16,280 nt of DNA from a bacterium UBP6_UBA1177 (GCA_002310995.1 DBYV01000044.1:9247-25526); one strand, 5' to 3'; counted from the stretch's first letter, positions 1 to 8,331 are shown. Numbers and translations are program-made. The notes: generated from the letters alone by a model not told the origin.

Positions 1-531
1 ATAATTCCAAAAAAATCCCGCAAAAAAGCTTGCGATTTCATCCGCACGGTCTCCGACTCGGAACTTAAAAAAGGCGATGTCATAGGTGTCCACAGGATCG
101 GCGGTGTTTACGACCATTACGGCATATACACCGGACGCGGCAAAATCATCCATTTTTCCAATGAAGGGAGCGATTTCGGAGGCGATATCCGCGTCCGCAG
201 GGCGACACTCTCTCAATTCAAAAACGGTGCGTCGAATGTTTTCGTCATCGACTTCGAAGCTTACCGCGATTATGTCGAAAATCCCGAGCTTTTTGACTTC
301 AGAGGACTGCTCAAGCTCGCTTTTGATGACTTATTCGGCAACGAAATGACTATCTATTCACCGGAAGAGACTGTCGAAAGAGCCGAAAGCCAGCTCGGAA
401 AAGGCAAATACAACCTTGTTGTCAACAATTGCGAGCATTTTGCCGTCTGGTGCAAAACAGGAAAGCACGAATCGAGTCAGGTGCAGAACTTTCTAGAGGC
501 GATTGGTAGCGTAATCATACCGATGTCGTAA
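1..531 (+). CDS. LRAT-like / NlpC-P60 superfamily protein, 5' truncated by the window edge
   Basis: The frame is open from base 1 to a TAA at 529-531, giving the last 176 codons of a longer gene. Signatures of the lecithin retinol acyltransferase-like branch of the NlpC/P60 papain-like fold are visible: KKGDVIGVHR, then YDHYGIYTGRGKIIHF with the likely catalytic His at window codon 39, and NNCEHFAVWCKTGK with the likely nucleophile Cys at codon 144. Bacterial members are thiol acyltransferases or hydrolases acting on lipid or peptide bonds; the substrate cannot be told here. No membrane segment is seen in the visible part. An ATG at 346 would make a 61-aa protein, but it would lack the conserved His, so it is internal. 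Composition is clearly more GC-rich than the operon that follows, which fits resident chromosome. Confidence 0.85.
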   Translation: MIPKKSRKKACDFIRTVSDSELKKGDVIGVHRIGGVYDHYGIYTGRGKIIHFSNEGSDFGGDIRVRRATLSQFKNGASNVFVIDFEAYRDYVENPELFDFRGLLKLAFDDLFGNEMTIYSPEETVERAESQLGKGKYNLVVNNCEHFAVWCKTGKHESSQVQNFLEAIGSVIIPMS

Positions 532-541
532 ACTTACAGAG

Positions 542-580
542 TCTGATTTTTTATTATCTCCTTGGGCATTATGTGCCCAC
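542..580 (+). repeat. Dispersed element copy A, at the left border of the AT-rich operon
   Basis: The copy starts TCTGATTTTTT, continues to CTCCTTGGGCA, and contains a perfect 6-bp inverted repeat TGGGCA/TGCCCA (563-568 and 574-579) with a TTATG loop. Copies B (11265-11297) and C (12788-12814) lie in the same orientation and share CTCC..TTGGGCA....GCC. With copy B it shares the TCTGATTTTTT leader. It starts 10 bases after the LRAT stop and ends just before the first operon gene. It resembles a REP-like palindromic repeat. No T-run follows the hairpin, so it is not a normal terminator on this strand. Confidence 0.6.
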
Positions 581-586
581 CTAAGT

Positions 587-1138
587 GTGATAAAAAGTTT
601 TGTTTTTATTGCTGATTTTATTGGTTTGTTCATGGATTTGGGTATAATGCCGCCGGTTGTTTTGAAAAATATGGTTTTAAAATTGACAGCTGAGTGCGCT
701 ATGAAGAAGATTGATAACGATACAGAAAGAGAAACGGTGAAAAAAGAAGATATTAGTCAGATAATAGATCATTTGGATTGTCGCCTGGATCAAATAGAAA
801 GATTGATTACACTATCTTTGATCAACGATTTTCTTCCACAATTTGATGATTTATTTGGAAATCTTTCTGACAACATTATAAAGCTTATCAAAGACAACGG
901 GTTTGTTATCATAAAATCTGAAGTCTTTTCAGATAAAATAGCAGTTTATTTAAAGACTGAGAGAAAAGTAGGCATTAAGGAATTACGTGAATTGAAAAAC
1001 CTTTTTCTGGAATGTGGACACAATGTTATTTTGGTTTTTGAATTAGATAAGGCAACAGCAACTCAGAAACGAAAATTTATAGAGGAAAAGATTTCTTATC
1101 ATATAGTGGGTAAGGAATTGTTCATATTAAAGGACTAA
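587..1138 (+). CDS. Unrecognised 183-aa protein, first gene of the operon
   Basis: I do not recognise this protein. The first 35 or so residues are hydrophobic, with FVFIADFIGLFMDLGIM suggesting a membrane-contacting helix. An acidic/lysine-rich helical middle (IIDHLDCRLDQIERL) and an alternating hydrophobic C-terminal half (FVIIKSEVFSDKIAVYL, NVILVFELDK) follow, the latter typical of an alpha/beta domain. The start is uncertain. GTG at 587 has no visible Shine-Dalgarno, the frame is open back to 515 inside the preceding gene, and in-frame starts exist at ATG 632, ATG 647, ATG 701 and GTG 737. The gene ends 23 bases before the HerA-like gene, so it is probably co-transcribed with it. Confidence 0.65.
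   Translation: MIKSFVFIADFIGLFMDLGIMPPVVLKNMVLKLTAECAMKKIDNDTERETVKKEDISQIIDHLDCRLDQIERLITLSLINDFLPQFDDLFGNLSDNIIKLIKDNGFVIIKSEVFSDKIAVYLKTERKVGIKELRELKNLFLECGHNVILVFELDKATATQKRKFIEEKISYHIVGKELFILKD
621..648 (+). promoter_or_regulatory. Possible sigma-70-type promoter inside the 5' end of the first operon gene
   Basis: TTGGTT at 621-626, a 16-base spacer and a perfect TATAAT at 643-648 are preceded by GG. If it is used, transcripts begin near 655 and the first gene must start at ATG 701 or GTG 737 rather than at GTG 587. The -35 box matches consensus at only about half its positions, and AT-rich coding DNA often yields TATAAT by chance. Confidence 0.3.
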
Positions 1139-1161
1139 GGACACAATATAGAGGTGACTTG

Positions 1162-4098
1162 ATGAGTAGTGAAGTGGAAATGCGTCAATCAAATGAAATC
1201 TTGAACTTGTTTGGCAATATTCAAACACCGAATGATAATGAGGTTAAGTCGGTTGACAAATTGGATTTTCCGAAAAATGGAAAATTAGAAAGTAAAGAGG
1301 TGTGTTTTTACAGAGTTAAACAACTTGCTTTCGATGAAGATTATCCTAGGCGAGAAGCTTTTGAAAATGTATTGCTTTCAATGAATAACCAAGCATTTAA
1401 TTTTGTATATGTGCTAACCGGTACAAAGAAAGGAATAGAGTTGTGCATAGGTGTAGTGAAAAATCAAAATGAGAATGTTCCGGTTTTGGGGAGTAAACTA
1501 TCAGCAGTAAATTACGGAGAAATTGTTGCAAATGTTTTTGAAGGTAATTTTAGTGGTAGTGTTCTGGAAAAGATGAATAACTCAGATTTTGATGATCTTG
1601 TTGACTCCAGCTTATATACGAATGCAGGAACGATAATTGGAATTCCTTCAATAAATGAAAAAGAAAATGGCGAAAAATACGATTTTCAGGGGATTGATAG
1701 ACTTGTGAATAGTATGCTTGGCCTGGAATGGAGATTAGTTATTGTCTGTGAACCGGTTTCGAAAGGGGAAATACTAAAAGTAAGAGAGGATGTTTATGAA
1801 CTGTATAATCGATTGTCGGTATACGCAAAAAAAACTGTTCAACATTCGGAAAATGATGGTAAAACATTATCTTTTGGAACTAGTCGATCAGATTCAAAAG
1901 GAAAAACTTGGGGTCGGAGTGAGAGCAAAGGCAAGTCTGGTGATAAGCATAGCGAGACTTCGTCGTCCGGTTGGAATAATAGTGAACAAAATTCTGAAGG
2001 TGCAAGCCGTGATCATCAAGAGGGAAAAAATCAAGGATTTAGTATGAATAGAGGATCATCAGATTCAGTAACGGTGGAAATTGCCAATAAGCGTGCTGAA
2101 GAACTGATGAAATATATAAATGAAGATTTGTTGGAACGTCTCAAGACCGGATACAGTAAAGGATTGTTTAAAACATCAATATATTATATGGCAAAAGAGC
2201 CGACACATGCCAATCGACTAAAAGTTGGAATCATTTCCCTGTTTCAAGGTGATAAATCATCGTATAGTCCACTTTACGCTCGAAGCATTGATTTGAGTGA
2301 AAGTAAAAACAAAAGTATATTACGAACATTCCAAAATCAGTATATTGACAGAAAGGCAGCTTCTGATGATGCATTGCTTTTGCTGGGGAGGCCATATTAT
2401 GGAGAAAGTGTTGGATTAAATTCATATTTGACAACAAGCGAAATCAGCCTGATTGCAGGGTTGCCGCAAAAAGAAGTTCCAGGACTTACACTTAAAGAGG
2501 GAGTCGGGTTCGGATTAAATGAAAAAACGATAAAAGATTGTGCCATTGATTTGGGAGTTATGGTTCAAAAGGGAAGAGATTTAAAAGAAATTCCATTCTA
2601 CCTTTCCAGGGACAGCATGGCAAAACATACATTTATTGCAGGTGTTACAGGTAGCGGAAAAACAACTACTTGTCATAGACTTCTTTCCGAAGCTCATACA
2701 CCGTTTTTAGTAATTGAACCTGCAAAAACAGAATATCGGACGTTAATACGCAATGATAAAGATTTGATCGTATTTACTTTAGGAAATGAGATGGTGTCGC
2801 CATTTAGGATTAATCCATTCGAGCTTATAAAGGGTGAGGTTATTTCAGCTCATGTGGATATGATTAAGGCAACTTTTACTTCTGCATTTCCAATGGAAGC
2901 ATCAATGCCCCAGATTTTAGAGGAAGCCATTTATAGTGTATATCAGAAAAAAGGATGGAATATAGATACAAATGAAAATGAAATATATGGAGATGAAGCA
3001 TTTAATCCTAAAGTAAACAGTTTTCCTATACTTTCAGATTTGCTTGCAGAAATGCGGACGGTAGTAGAGGGTAAACACTTTAGTGCGCAGATGCAGGCGG
3101 ATTATATCGGTTCACTTGTCAGCCGTCTTTCCAATCTTACTGTCGGTTCAAAGGGAAGTATGCTTAATTGCGAGCATTCTACAGACTTTAGCTTTATTGC
3201 GCATAATAATGTCGTTTTGGAAATGGAAGAGTTAAAATCTCCGGAAGATAAGGCTTTATTTATGGGATTCGTTCTTAGCCGATTGTCAGCGGTAATCAAA
3301 GAAGAACATAAAAAAAATCATGATTATAAGCATCTTACTCTTATAGAAGAGGCACACAGACTGCTTTCTAAGGTCGAATATGGTGACAGTGGATCGAAAA
3401 AAGCTGCGGTTGAGACATTTACTGATTTGCTGGCAGAAGTAAGAAAATACGGAGAAGGATTGATTATTGTCGATCAGATTCCAAACAAGTTGGCGCCTGA
3501 GGTGTTGAAAAACACAAATACAAAGATTATTCATAAGATACTGGCCAAAGATGATAAGGAAGTTGTCGGGGACACAATGCTTATGAATGATAAGCAGAAA
3601 GAGTATTTGTCTGCACTTGAAGTAGGAAATGCAATAGTATTCTCTGAACATACAGAGAAGCCCATACATGTTCATATTACACAGGTAAGTAACACAAATG
3701 AAGAACAAATTGATAATCAGGTGGTAAGAAATAGATTTCTGGATAAAAAAGATAATCTGGGCGGATGTTATGAGTTTCTTGAAGTATCAGGATTGCTTAA
3801 ATTATTTGCAGAAGTTGCAACAGAAACAAGAAAGATGTGTGTTGATGCTACAAAAAACAGTAGGCTGATAAAAAAAGTAAAAGAGGTTTCAGAACACTAT
3901 AATATGGAAAAGGAAAATGTGTGGCGCAAGTTAATACTGAGGTATGATAATGTGTCTGGCAAAGCCGTAGCTTCAAGTGAGAGCCAGGAAGCCAGGGTTG
4001 ATTGTTTAGTGAAGTTTTTCTCCGAAGTATTCATTAAGGATGACTTTAGCGATGATGATATTTTTAAGGAAAAAAAAGTGTGTTATTATTTAGCTTAA
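1162..4098 (+). CDS. HerA/DUF87-type P-loop ATPase with Ser/Gly-rich linker (978 aa)
   Basis: This is a hexameric-translocase-type ATPase of the HerA/FtsK superfamily. Members pump DNA or, in secretion contexts, protein. Walker A is GVTGSGKT at residues 494-501, followed by PFLVIEPAKTEYRTL, a hallmark of HerA/DUF87 proteins. Walker B is TLIEEAHR (about 726-733), and GLIIVDQIPNKLAPEVLKNT from about 766 is a sensor region. Residues 1-225 form a separate domain. Residues 227-302 are a low-complexity linker rich in Ser, Gly, Lys and Asn. The last 100 residues are a helical, partly acidic tail. GAGGTG at 1151-1156 favours ATG 1162 over the TTG three bases upstream. No nuclease or SIR2 partner typical of known HerA defence pairs is adjacent. 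The substrate is unknown. Confidence 0.88.
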   Translation: MSSEVEMRQSNEILNLFGNIQTPNDNEVKSVDKLDFPKNGKLESKEVCFYRVKQLAFDEDYPRREAFENVLLSMNNQAFNFVYVLTGTKKGIELCIGVVKNQNENVPVLGSKLSAVNYGEIVANVFEGNFSGSVLEKMNNSDFDDLVDSSLYTNAGTIIGIPSINEKENGEKYDFQGIDRLVNSMLGLEWRLVIVCEPVSKGEILKVREDVYELYNRLSVYAKKTVQHSENDGKTLSFGTSRSDSKGKTWGRSESKGKSGDKHSETSSSGWNNSEQNSEGASRDHQEGKNQGFSMNRGSSDSVTVEIANKRAEELMKYINEDLLERLKTGYSKGLFKTSIYYMAKEPTHANRLKVGIISLFQGDKSSYSPLYARSIDLSESKNKSILRTFQNQYIDRKAASDDALLLLGRPYYGESVGLNSYLTTSEISLIAGLPQKEVPGLTLKEGVGFGLNEKTIKDCAIDLGVMVQKGRDLKEIPFYLSRDSMAKHTFIAGVTGSGKTTTCHRLLSEAHTPFLVIEPAKTEYRTLIRNDKDLIVFTLGNEMVSPFRINPFELIKGEVISAHVDMIKATFTSAFPMEASMPQILEEAIYSVYQKKGWNIDTNENEIYGDEAFNPKVNSFPILSDLLAEMRTVVEGKHFSAQMQADYIGSLVSRLSNLTVGSKGSMLNCEHSTDFSFIAHNNVVLEMEELKSPEDKALFMGFVLSRLSAVIKEEHKKNHDYKHLTLIEEAHRLLSKVEYGDSGSKKAAVETFTDLLAEVRKYGEGLIIVDQIPNKLAPEVLKNTNTKIIHKILAKDDKEVVGDTMLMNDKQKEYLSALEVGNAIVFSEHTEKPIHVHITQVSNTNEEQIDNQVVRNRFLDKKDNLGGCYEFLEVSGLLKLFAEVATETRKMCVDATKNSRLIKKVKEVSEHYNMEKENVWRKLILRYDNVSGKAVASSESQEARVDCLVKFFSEVFIKDDFSDDDIFKEKKVCYYLA

Positions 4099-4113
4099 AG
4101 GAGGATTTTAACG

Positions 4114-4725
4114 ATGAGTATTATGTTGACAATTGCAGCAATAGCAGCTGCGGCAACAACAGTAGTAAAAACTCTTGCAGTAGCAGGATTGGCAGTACAA
4201 GGTTTGAAGGTAATCGGAAATCTTTTAACAACTTTAGGGAAGGCATTAGGATTAATCAAGCAGGAAACTAAAGTCGAGGATTTGGGAGATAAGGCCATAC
4301 AAAGTGAGTATAATCCGGAAGATTATGACAGCTATGCTGACTATGTAAAGGCTGTAGAGGATTATGATTTGGATCCTGAAAAATCAAAATTAACTACTGA
4401 GGAAGAGAAAATCAAGAAAGGTATGGAGCTTGCTTCTGGAGCGACAATCGAAAAATACAAAGAATTTCCTATGACAGAATTCTGTGTGGCAGTCGGACAG
4501 AATCCAGAATACTTTACAGACGCAAAAATGAAAGCTATTGCCGATGATTTGATACAGAAGGATGGACAGTATGTTTCAAGTATTCTGAACTATGTCAATG
4601 GCTCGGAAAAGGATAGTGCTAAAATTCAGAGTGCGGTTGATGCTCTTGTAAATGTTGAAAAAAGCGTAAATTCTGGAATTAGCGATAAGGAAGCTTATAA
4701 AAATGTTCTGGATGCTAGGAGGTAG
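4114..4725 (+). CDS. Hydrophobic-N-terminus paralogue 1 (203 aa)
   Basis: I do not recognise the family. Residues 5-48 are an Ala/Val/Leu/Gly-rich hydrophobic or amphipathic segment likely to contact membrane. An acidic soluble domain follows, with VEDLGDKAIQSE, YDSYADYVKAVEDY, IEKYKEFP, NPEYFTD and a C-terminal DKEAYKNVLDARR. The next gene encodes a clear paralogue sharing the GDKA.Q.E, YD.Y.DYV.A, EKS, IEK, NPEYF, YV.G.EK.S, VEK.V and D.AYK.V...RR positions. The ribosome site AAAGGAGGA directly overlaps and follows the HerA stop, and the ATG is 15 bases after it, so translation is probably coupled. The N-terminal segment has no signal-peptidase or lipobox pattern. Confidence 0.85.
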   Translation: MSIMLTIAAIAAAATTVVKTLAVAGLAVQGLKVIGNLLTTLGKALGLIKQETKVEDLGDKAIQSEYNPEDYDSYADYVKAVEDYDLDPEKSKLTTEEEKIKKGMELASGATIEKYKEFPMTEFCVAVGQNPEYFTDAKMKAIADDLIQKDGQYVSSILNYVNGSEKDSAKIQSAVDALVNVEKSVNSGISDKEAYKNVLDARR

Positions 4726-4730
4726 ATATT

Positions 4731-5321
4731 ATGACTACTACAGTTGGCATACCGGATCTCAAACTTGACACGCTTAGCCTTGCAATTGAAGGATTAAAAG
4801 AAATAGGAAAAATAATATTTGCTATGGTAAAGATTATTGGTGCCATCAAGTCCGATATTGATATTAAGGATATGGGTGACAAGGCGCTTCAGGCGGAAGC
4901 AGACGGAATTACACCTGAAAAGTATGATACCTATTCTGATTATGTTGCAGCCTTAGACGGTTATTTTGTCGATACGGAAAAATCCACGAAAATATCGGAT
5001 GAATTGAAGGAAAACAAAGGTGTCGAAATTGCAGCGCGCCTAATGATTGAAAAGTTTGCAGATCTCCCGATTGTTGATTTTATCAAAAGTATTGTTGATA
5101 ATCCTGAATACTTTAAAGATGGAAGGATTGAAGCTTTCGGTGGGATTATTAACGAGAACAAGGATTTTATCGCTGATTTTGTTGGATACGTATTCGGAAC
5201 AGAGAAAAATTCGGAGAAACTTAACAGTATTAGCGAAACTCTGGTTGCTGTTGAGAAAAAAGTACATCCGGAAGTAAGCGAAAAGGATGCTTATAAACAA
5301 GTAATGCAGTTGCGCAGATAG
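4731..5321 (+). CDS. Hydrophobic-N-terminus paralogue 2 (196 aa)
   Basis: This is the tandem paralogue of the preceding gene, and the family is likewise unrecognised. The N-terminal 45 residues are less purely hydrophobic than in paralogue 1 (IEGLKEIGKIIFAMVKIIGAI) and look amphipathic. Conserved blocks follow in the same order: IKDMGDKALQAE, YDTYSDYVAALDGY, DTEKS, MIEKFADLP, NPEYFKDG, GYVFGTEKNSEKL, VEKKVHPE and EKDAYKQVMQLRR. It starts five bases after the previous stop, with AGGAGG at 4717-4722 overlapping the end of that gene. A duplicated pair kept side by side suggests two subunits of one assembly, or two related substrates, in a fixed ratio. Confidence 0.85.
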   Translation: MTTTVGIPDLKLDTLSLAIEGLKEIGKIIFAMVKIIGAIKSDIDIKDMGDKALQAEADGITPEKYDTYSDYVAALDGYFVDTEKSTKISDELKENKGVEIAARLMIEKFADLPIVDFIKSIVDNPEYFKDGRIEAFGGIINENKDFIADFVGYVFGTEKNSEKLNSISETLVAVEKKVHPEVSEKDAYKQVMQLRR

Positions 5322-5332
5322 GAGAATAATGT

Positions 5333-5797
5333 ATGCAGACTTTTTATGTAATTATTAAGAAAGATTACTTGTTGATTTACGAGAAAAAAGGGGATGTATA
5401 TGAAAGAGTATATTTGAAAGGAAAGCTTGAATATGCATATAGTGTGAATAGTGCGAAAGATTGTGCTGCAAGATGTTTGAATACAATCTTCGATGAATAT
5501 AATCTTGATACGATGGGTGAAATAGATTTGATAGTAATAGACAATGAAGATGAAATCATTACTAATGCTATGTCGGACGCATTCGGAGAGAATGTTAAAA
5601 AGCGTATTAAGATAGAAAAATTGATGTCAGAAGTATCGGCAAGTATTGGAAGAGACAAGAAACTCCGCATTTCCGAATATGGAATTAATTATGATGGCAA
5701 GAAATACCTTGTCAGAGACGGGAAGGTGGAAAAAGAAGAATTCAGCTTGTTATCATATACTTTAACTGATGATATGCTTATGAAATTTGTCGGGTAA
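5333..5797 (+). CDS. Unrecognised 154-aa protein
   Basis: I cannot assign a function. It opens with strand-like segments (FYVIIKKDYLLIYEKKG, VYERVYLKGKLEYAYS) that look like beta hairpins, followed by a helix (AKDCAARCLNTIFDEY), a strand plus acidic turn (EIDLIVIDNEDEI), and further mixed structure ending DDMLMKFVG. The start resembles the first hairpins of RNase H/actin-like folds, but no phosphate-binding motif is clear, so this is only an impression. AGGAG at 5320-5324, 8 bases before the ATG and overlapping the previous stop, supports the start. There is no signal peptide or membrane helix. The gap of 81 bases to the GTPase gene is the largest within the operon. Confidence 0.8.
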   Translation: MQTFYVIIKKDYLLIYEKKGDVYERVYLKGKLEYAYSVNSAKDCAARCLNTIFDEYNLDTMGEIDLIVIDNEDEIITNAMSDAFGENVKKRIKIEKLMSEVSASIGRDKKLRISEYGINYDGKKYLVRDGKVEKEEFSLLSYTLTDDMLMKFVG

Positions 5798-5878
5798 GTG
5801 ATTGAATTATAAACTGATGAAGAACATTTGCAGCTGATAAAGGAAGCGGCATAAAGAAATGAAGCAGGGAGGTATGCA

Positions 5879-7429
5879 ATGAATCAAACAATGAAATGCC
5901 CGAACCCAAAATGCGGCAAGGAAAACACCTCTACCAGGTATTTTTGTAAGGAATGCGGAGCCTTATTGAATCGTTCGGCATTTCCGGAAGCGGGTTTATA
6001 TGAAGATGCAGAACTTAAAGTAATGCGTATCATTGAAAATCTGAAACTTACGCCTCACAGTAAAGTTCTTTGGGATGATACGGTGGATCTGTATACAAAA
6101 AAAGTCGAGAAATATCGTGCTATTATGAATCTTCCGGAAATGAAGTCCGATGGTGACGTCGGAGAAAAGATGACTGATTTTTTGGAGTTGTGTACAAAGC
6201 CGGAATTTCAGATAGCATTTGTCGGCACAATTAAAACCGGCAAGTCCACATTGATCAATGCATTGCTTGGACATAATTATGCATCTATGGCGGTAACACC
6301 GGAAACAGCGGCGCTGACAAAATTCAGAAGTAATCCCAGAGACTATGTTCGAGTAACATTTTATTCAAGTAGCGAGTGGAAAGAGTTGTGGGCTTCAAGA
6401 ACCTCCGGTGCAGATGCGTTTATGAATGAATATAATGAATTGAATGCAGATGCTGTGAAAGACAAATGGGTAGGACATGAAGCAATATATAAGGAAATAG
6501 CAAATAATGAAATAAAAAATGAATTGGCTAAATGGTCTTCTTCAAAACACGCCGAACACTATTTCGTCAAGGAAATTGAAGTCGGTATCTCTTCATTGCC
6601 TGAAGACTTCCCGAAGCAGGTTGTTTTTGTTGATACACCCGGCTTGTCGGATCCTGTTGCGTATAGATCTGAAATCACGAAGCAGTACATAAGGAAAGCA
6701 AATGCGGTTTTTGTATGTGTTGATGCGCAGAAGGTTCAGAAGGAGGAGATAGAGACTATTTCGTCGGTATTTTCGTTTTCTTCACATAACAAAAATAAGG
6801 TTTATATTATTGCTACACACTGGGATAAGCTGAATAATCCAGAAGGTGATTGGATAGACCAGAAAGAATGGCTGAAGAAGAGGCTGACTGGAAAAGGTTT
6901 CTTTGATAATGATGAAATGGCAGAAAAAAATATAATGCATTCGGCTGCATATATTTACAATCTGTGCAGAGACTACGATGATATTAACGGTCAGGAAAAA
7001 ACAACATTGATGCAGTTTGCCTTAGGCATGGGAATGGACATAGATAAACTCAAAAGTTTTATTCCGGATATGCAAGAAAAAACAAATATCAAAAGCATTC
7101 TGCGGGTAGTAACAACAGAACTGGCAAGAAATTATAAGGTTTTATTATGTCAGGATATAGAGAGGAAATATCTGGATATTATGCACATTCTTAAGCGAAT
7201 CGCACAAGAGGAACAGGAAGATATTTCAGGAATTATCGAGGTAACATCAGCTGACATTGAAAAAATGAAAGCAAAGATCGAGGAACAGAAGAAAAATTAT
7301 GAAGAAATTAAGAATTGCAAAGAACAGTTGGAAAAGATTTTAAAGACGGTGGAAGCGAAAACTAAAGAGCGTCTTGATGAAATTCTCTCGATTTTAAAAA
7401 CATCGTCTGAGAGTAAAAAACAGAAATGA
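5879..7429 (+). CDS. Zinc-ribbon dynamin-like GTPase (516 aa)
   Basis: This is a large GTPase of the bacterial dynamin-like/YfjP-Era group. An N-terminal zinc ribbon has Cys 7, 12, 23 and 26 (CPNPKCG ... FCKECG). The G domain has G1 GTIKTGKST at 116-124, an intervening TPETAALT that fits switch I, G3 DTPGLSDP at 252-259, and G4 THWD at 313-316 replacing N/TKxD. From about 430 to the end it is helical coiled coil (DIEKMKAKIEEQKKNYEEI). Dynamin-like proteins remodel or tether membranes, but no transmembrane paddle is seen here, and 516 aa is short for the family. AGGGAGG at 5866-5872 supports the ATG. The stop overlaps the next start by four bases (ATGA), so the two are translationally coupled. 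Confidence 0.88.
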   Translation: MNQTMKCPNPKCGKENTSTRYFCKECGALLNRSAFPEAGLYEDAELKVMRIIENLKLTPHSKVLWDDTVDLYTKKVEKYRAIMNLPEMKSDGDVGEKMTDFLELCTKPEFQIAFVGTIKTGKSTLINALLGHNYASMAVTPETAALTKFRSNPRDYVRVTFYSSSEWKELWASRTSGADAFMNEYNELNADAVKDKWVGHEAIYKEIANNEIKNELAKWSSSKHAEHYFVKEIEVGISSLPEDFPKQVVFVDTPGLSDPVAYRSEITKQYIRKANAVFVCVDAQKVQKEEIETISSVFSFSSHNKNKVYIIATHWDKLNNPEGDWIDQKEWLKKRLTGKGFFDNDEMAEKNIMHSAAYIYNLCRDYDDINGQEKTTLMQFALGMGMDIDKLKSFIPDMQEKTNIKSILRVVTTELARNYKVLLCQDIERKYLDIMHILKRIAQEEQEDISGIIEVTSADIEKMKAKIEEQKKNYEEIKNCKEQLEKILKTVEAKTKERLDEILSILKTSSESKKQK

Positions 7430-8331
7430 GAATAAGTGAAATCGCAAAAGAATGCGGGTATGAATTTTGCGGTGATGATATTGATGTTATTTCAATACGT
7501 TTTGCGGAATGTGCCGGAGATGACAGCATAGCAATTATAAAAAATCCTGATTGTATTGACGGTATAGAAGCCAAATGTATTTTAATTCAACCAATGTTGG
7601 TAAAAACGGATAAGTCAATTATTTTTGCAGGAGATTCACTGGATTTGGCATCTATGAAAGTCGCCGGAGTTTTGCAAAAAGGAATATCTCGGTATTCGCA
7701 AATAGCTGAATATAGACAACAGAAAAATTATTATGTAGGGAAAAATGTTTTAATTGGTAAAAATACGTTTGTTGCTCCTAATGTCTGCATTGATAATAAT
7801 GTTGTTATTGGAGATGATTGCTATATATCTGCAAATTCACATATCGGATCTGGGGTCATCATCAAAAATGGAGTAAAGATCGGTGACGGTTCAACAGTCG
7901 GTGCAGACAGTTTTTATCATTACTATGATGATGGTTTGCATGAATTCAATGGACTTGGGACTGTTATCATTGAGGAAGACGTTTCTATTGGCAATAAAAC
8001 AATTATACAGAGGGGAACATTTTCCGACACTATTGTTGGGGCTCGTTGCAAAATCGGAAATTTAATTGATATCGGACACGATGTTGTTATCGGGCATGAC
8101 TGCAAAATTGTTTCGCAAACAGGCATAGCATCTAATGTCAGGATACGAGACTATGTGACAATTTATGGGCAAGTTGGCATTGCAAACAATATTTGTATCG
8201 GTGAAAAAGCGATAGTGTTTGCCAAATCAGTTGTCACAAAAGACGTTAATGACGGTCAGCATGTATCGGGAATGTACGCCATGGATCATGTTGAGGAACT
8301 AAAGTTACAGGCTAAATTAAGAAGATTATAG
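7426..8331 (+). CDS. LpxD-like N-acyltransferase, left-handed beta-helix (301 aa)
   Basis: This is a paralogue of UDP-3-O-acylglucosamine N-acyltransferase, the third enzyme of lipid A synthesis. The LpxD architecture is complete. An N-terminal alpha/beta domain (about 1-95, opening ISEIAKECGYEFCGDD) is followed by hexapeptide repeats from about 104 to 275 (VLIGKN, VVIGDD, VKIGDG, VSIGNK, CKIGNL). The loop IGHDVVIGHDCKI has His218 at the position of the LpxD catalytic His in the I-A/G-H-N/D-V-V-I-G motif, and a helical tail (MDHVEELKLQAKLRRL) follows. It is shorter than E. coli LpxD. It is not beside lpxA, lpxB, fabZ or bamA, so it is probably not the housekeeping enzyme; a sugar, lipid or peptide substrate of this operon is likely. 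Confidence 0.87.
   Translation: MRISEIAKECGYEFCGDDIDVISIRFAECAGDDSIAIIKNPDCIDGIEAKCILIQPMLVKTDKSIIFAGDSLDLASMKVAGVLQKGISRYSQIAEYRQQKNYYVGKNVLIGKNTFVAPNVCIDNNVVIGDDCYISANSHIGSGVIIKNGVKIGDGSTVGADSFYHYYDDGLHEFNGLGTVIIEEDVSIGNKTIIQRGTFSDTIVGARCKIGNLIDIGHDVVIGHDCKIVSQTGIASNVRIRDYVTIYGQVGIANNICIGEKAIVFAKSVVTKDVNDGQHVSGMYAMDHVEELKLQAKLRRL

Noticed and set aside
86..349. 87-aa open frame in another frame over the LRAT-like gene
   Set aside because: It is a low-complexity Ser/Thr-rich shadow of the conserved LRAT frame, which carries both catalytic motifs.
563..579. Hairpin TGGGCA-TTATG-TGCCCA as terminator of the LRAT-like gene
   Set aside because: The stem is only 6 bp and no T-run follows on the plus strand; the motif recurs at two other places as a dispersed repeat.
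1159..1161. TTG as start of the HerA-like gene
   Set aside because: An ATG follows immediately and has better spacing from GAGGTG.
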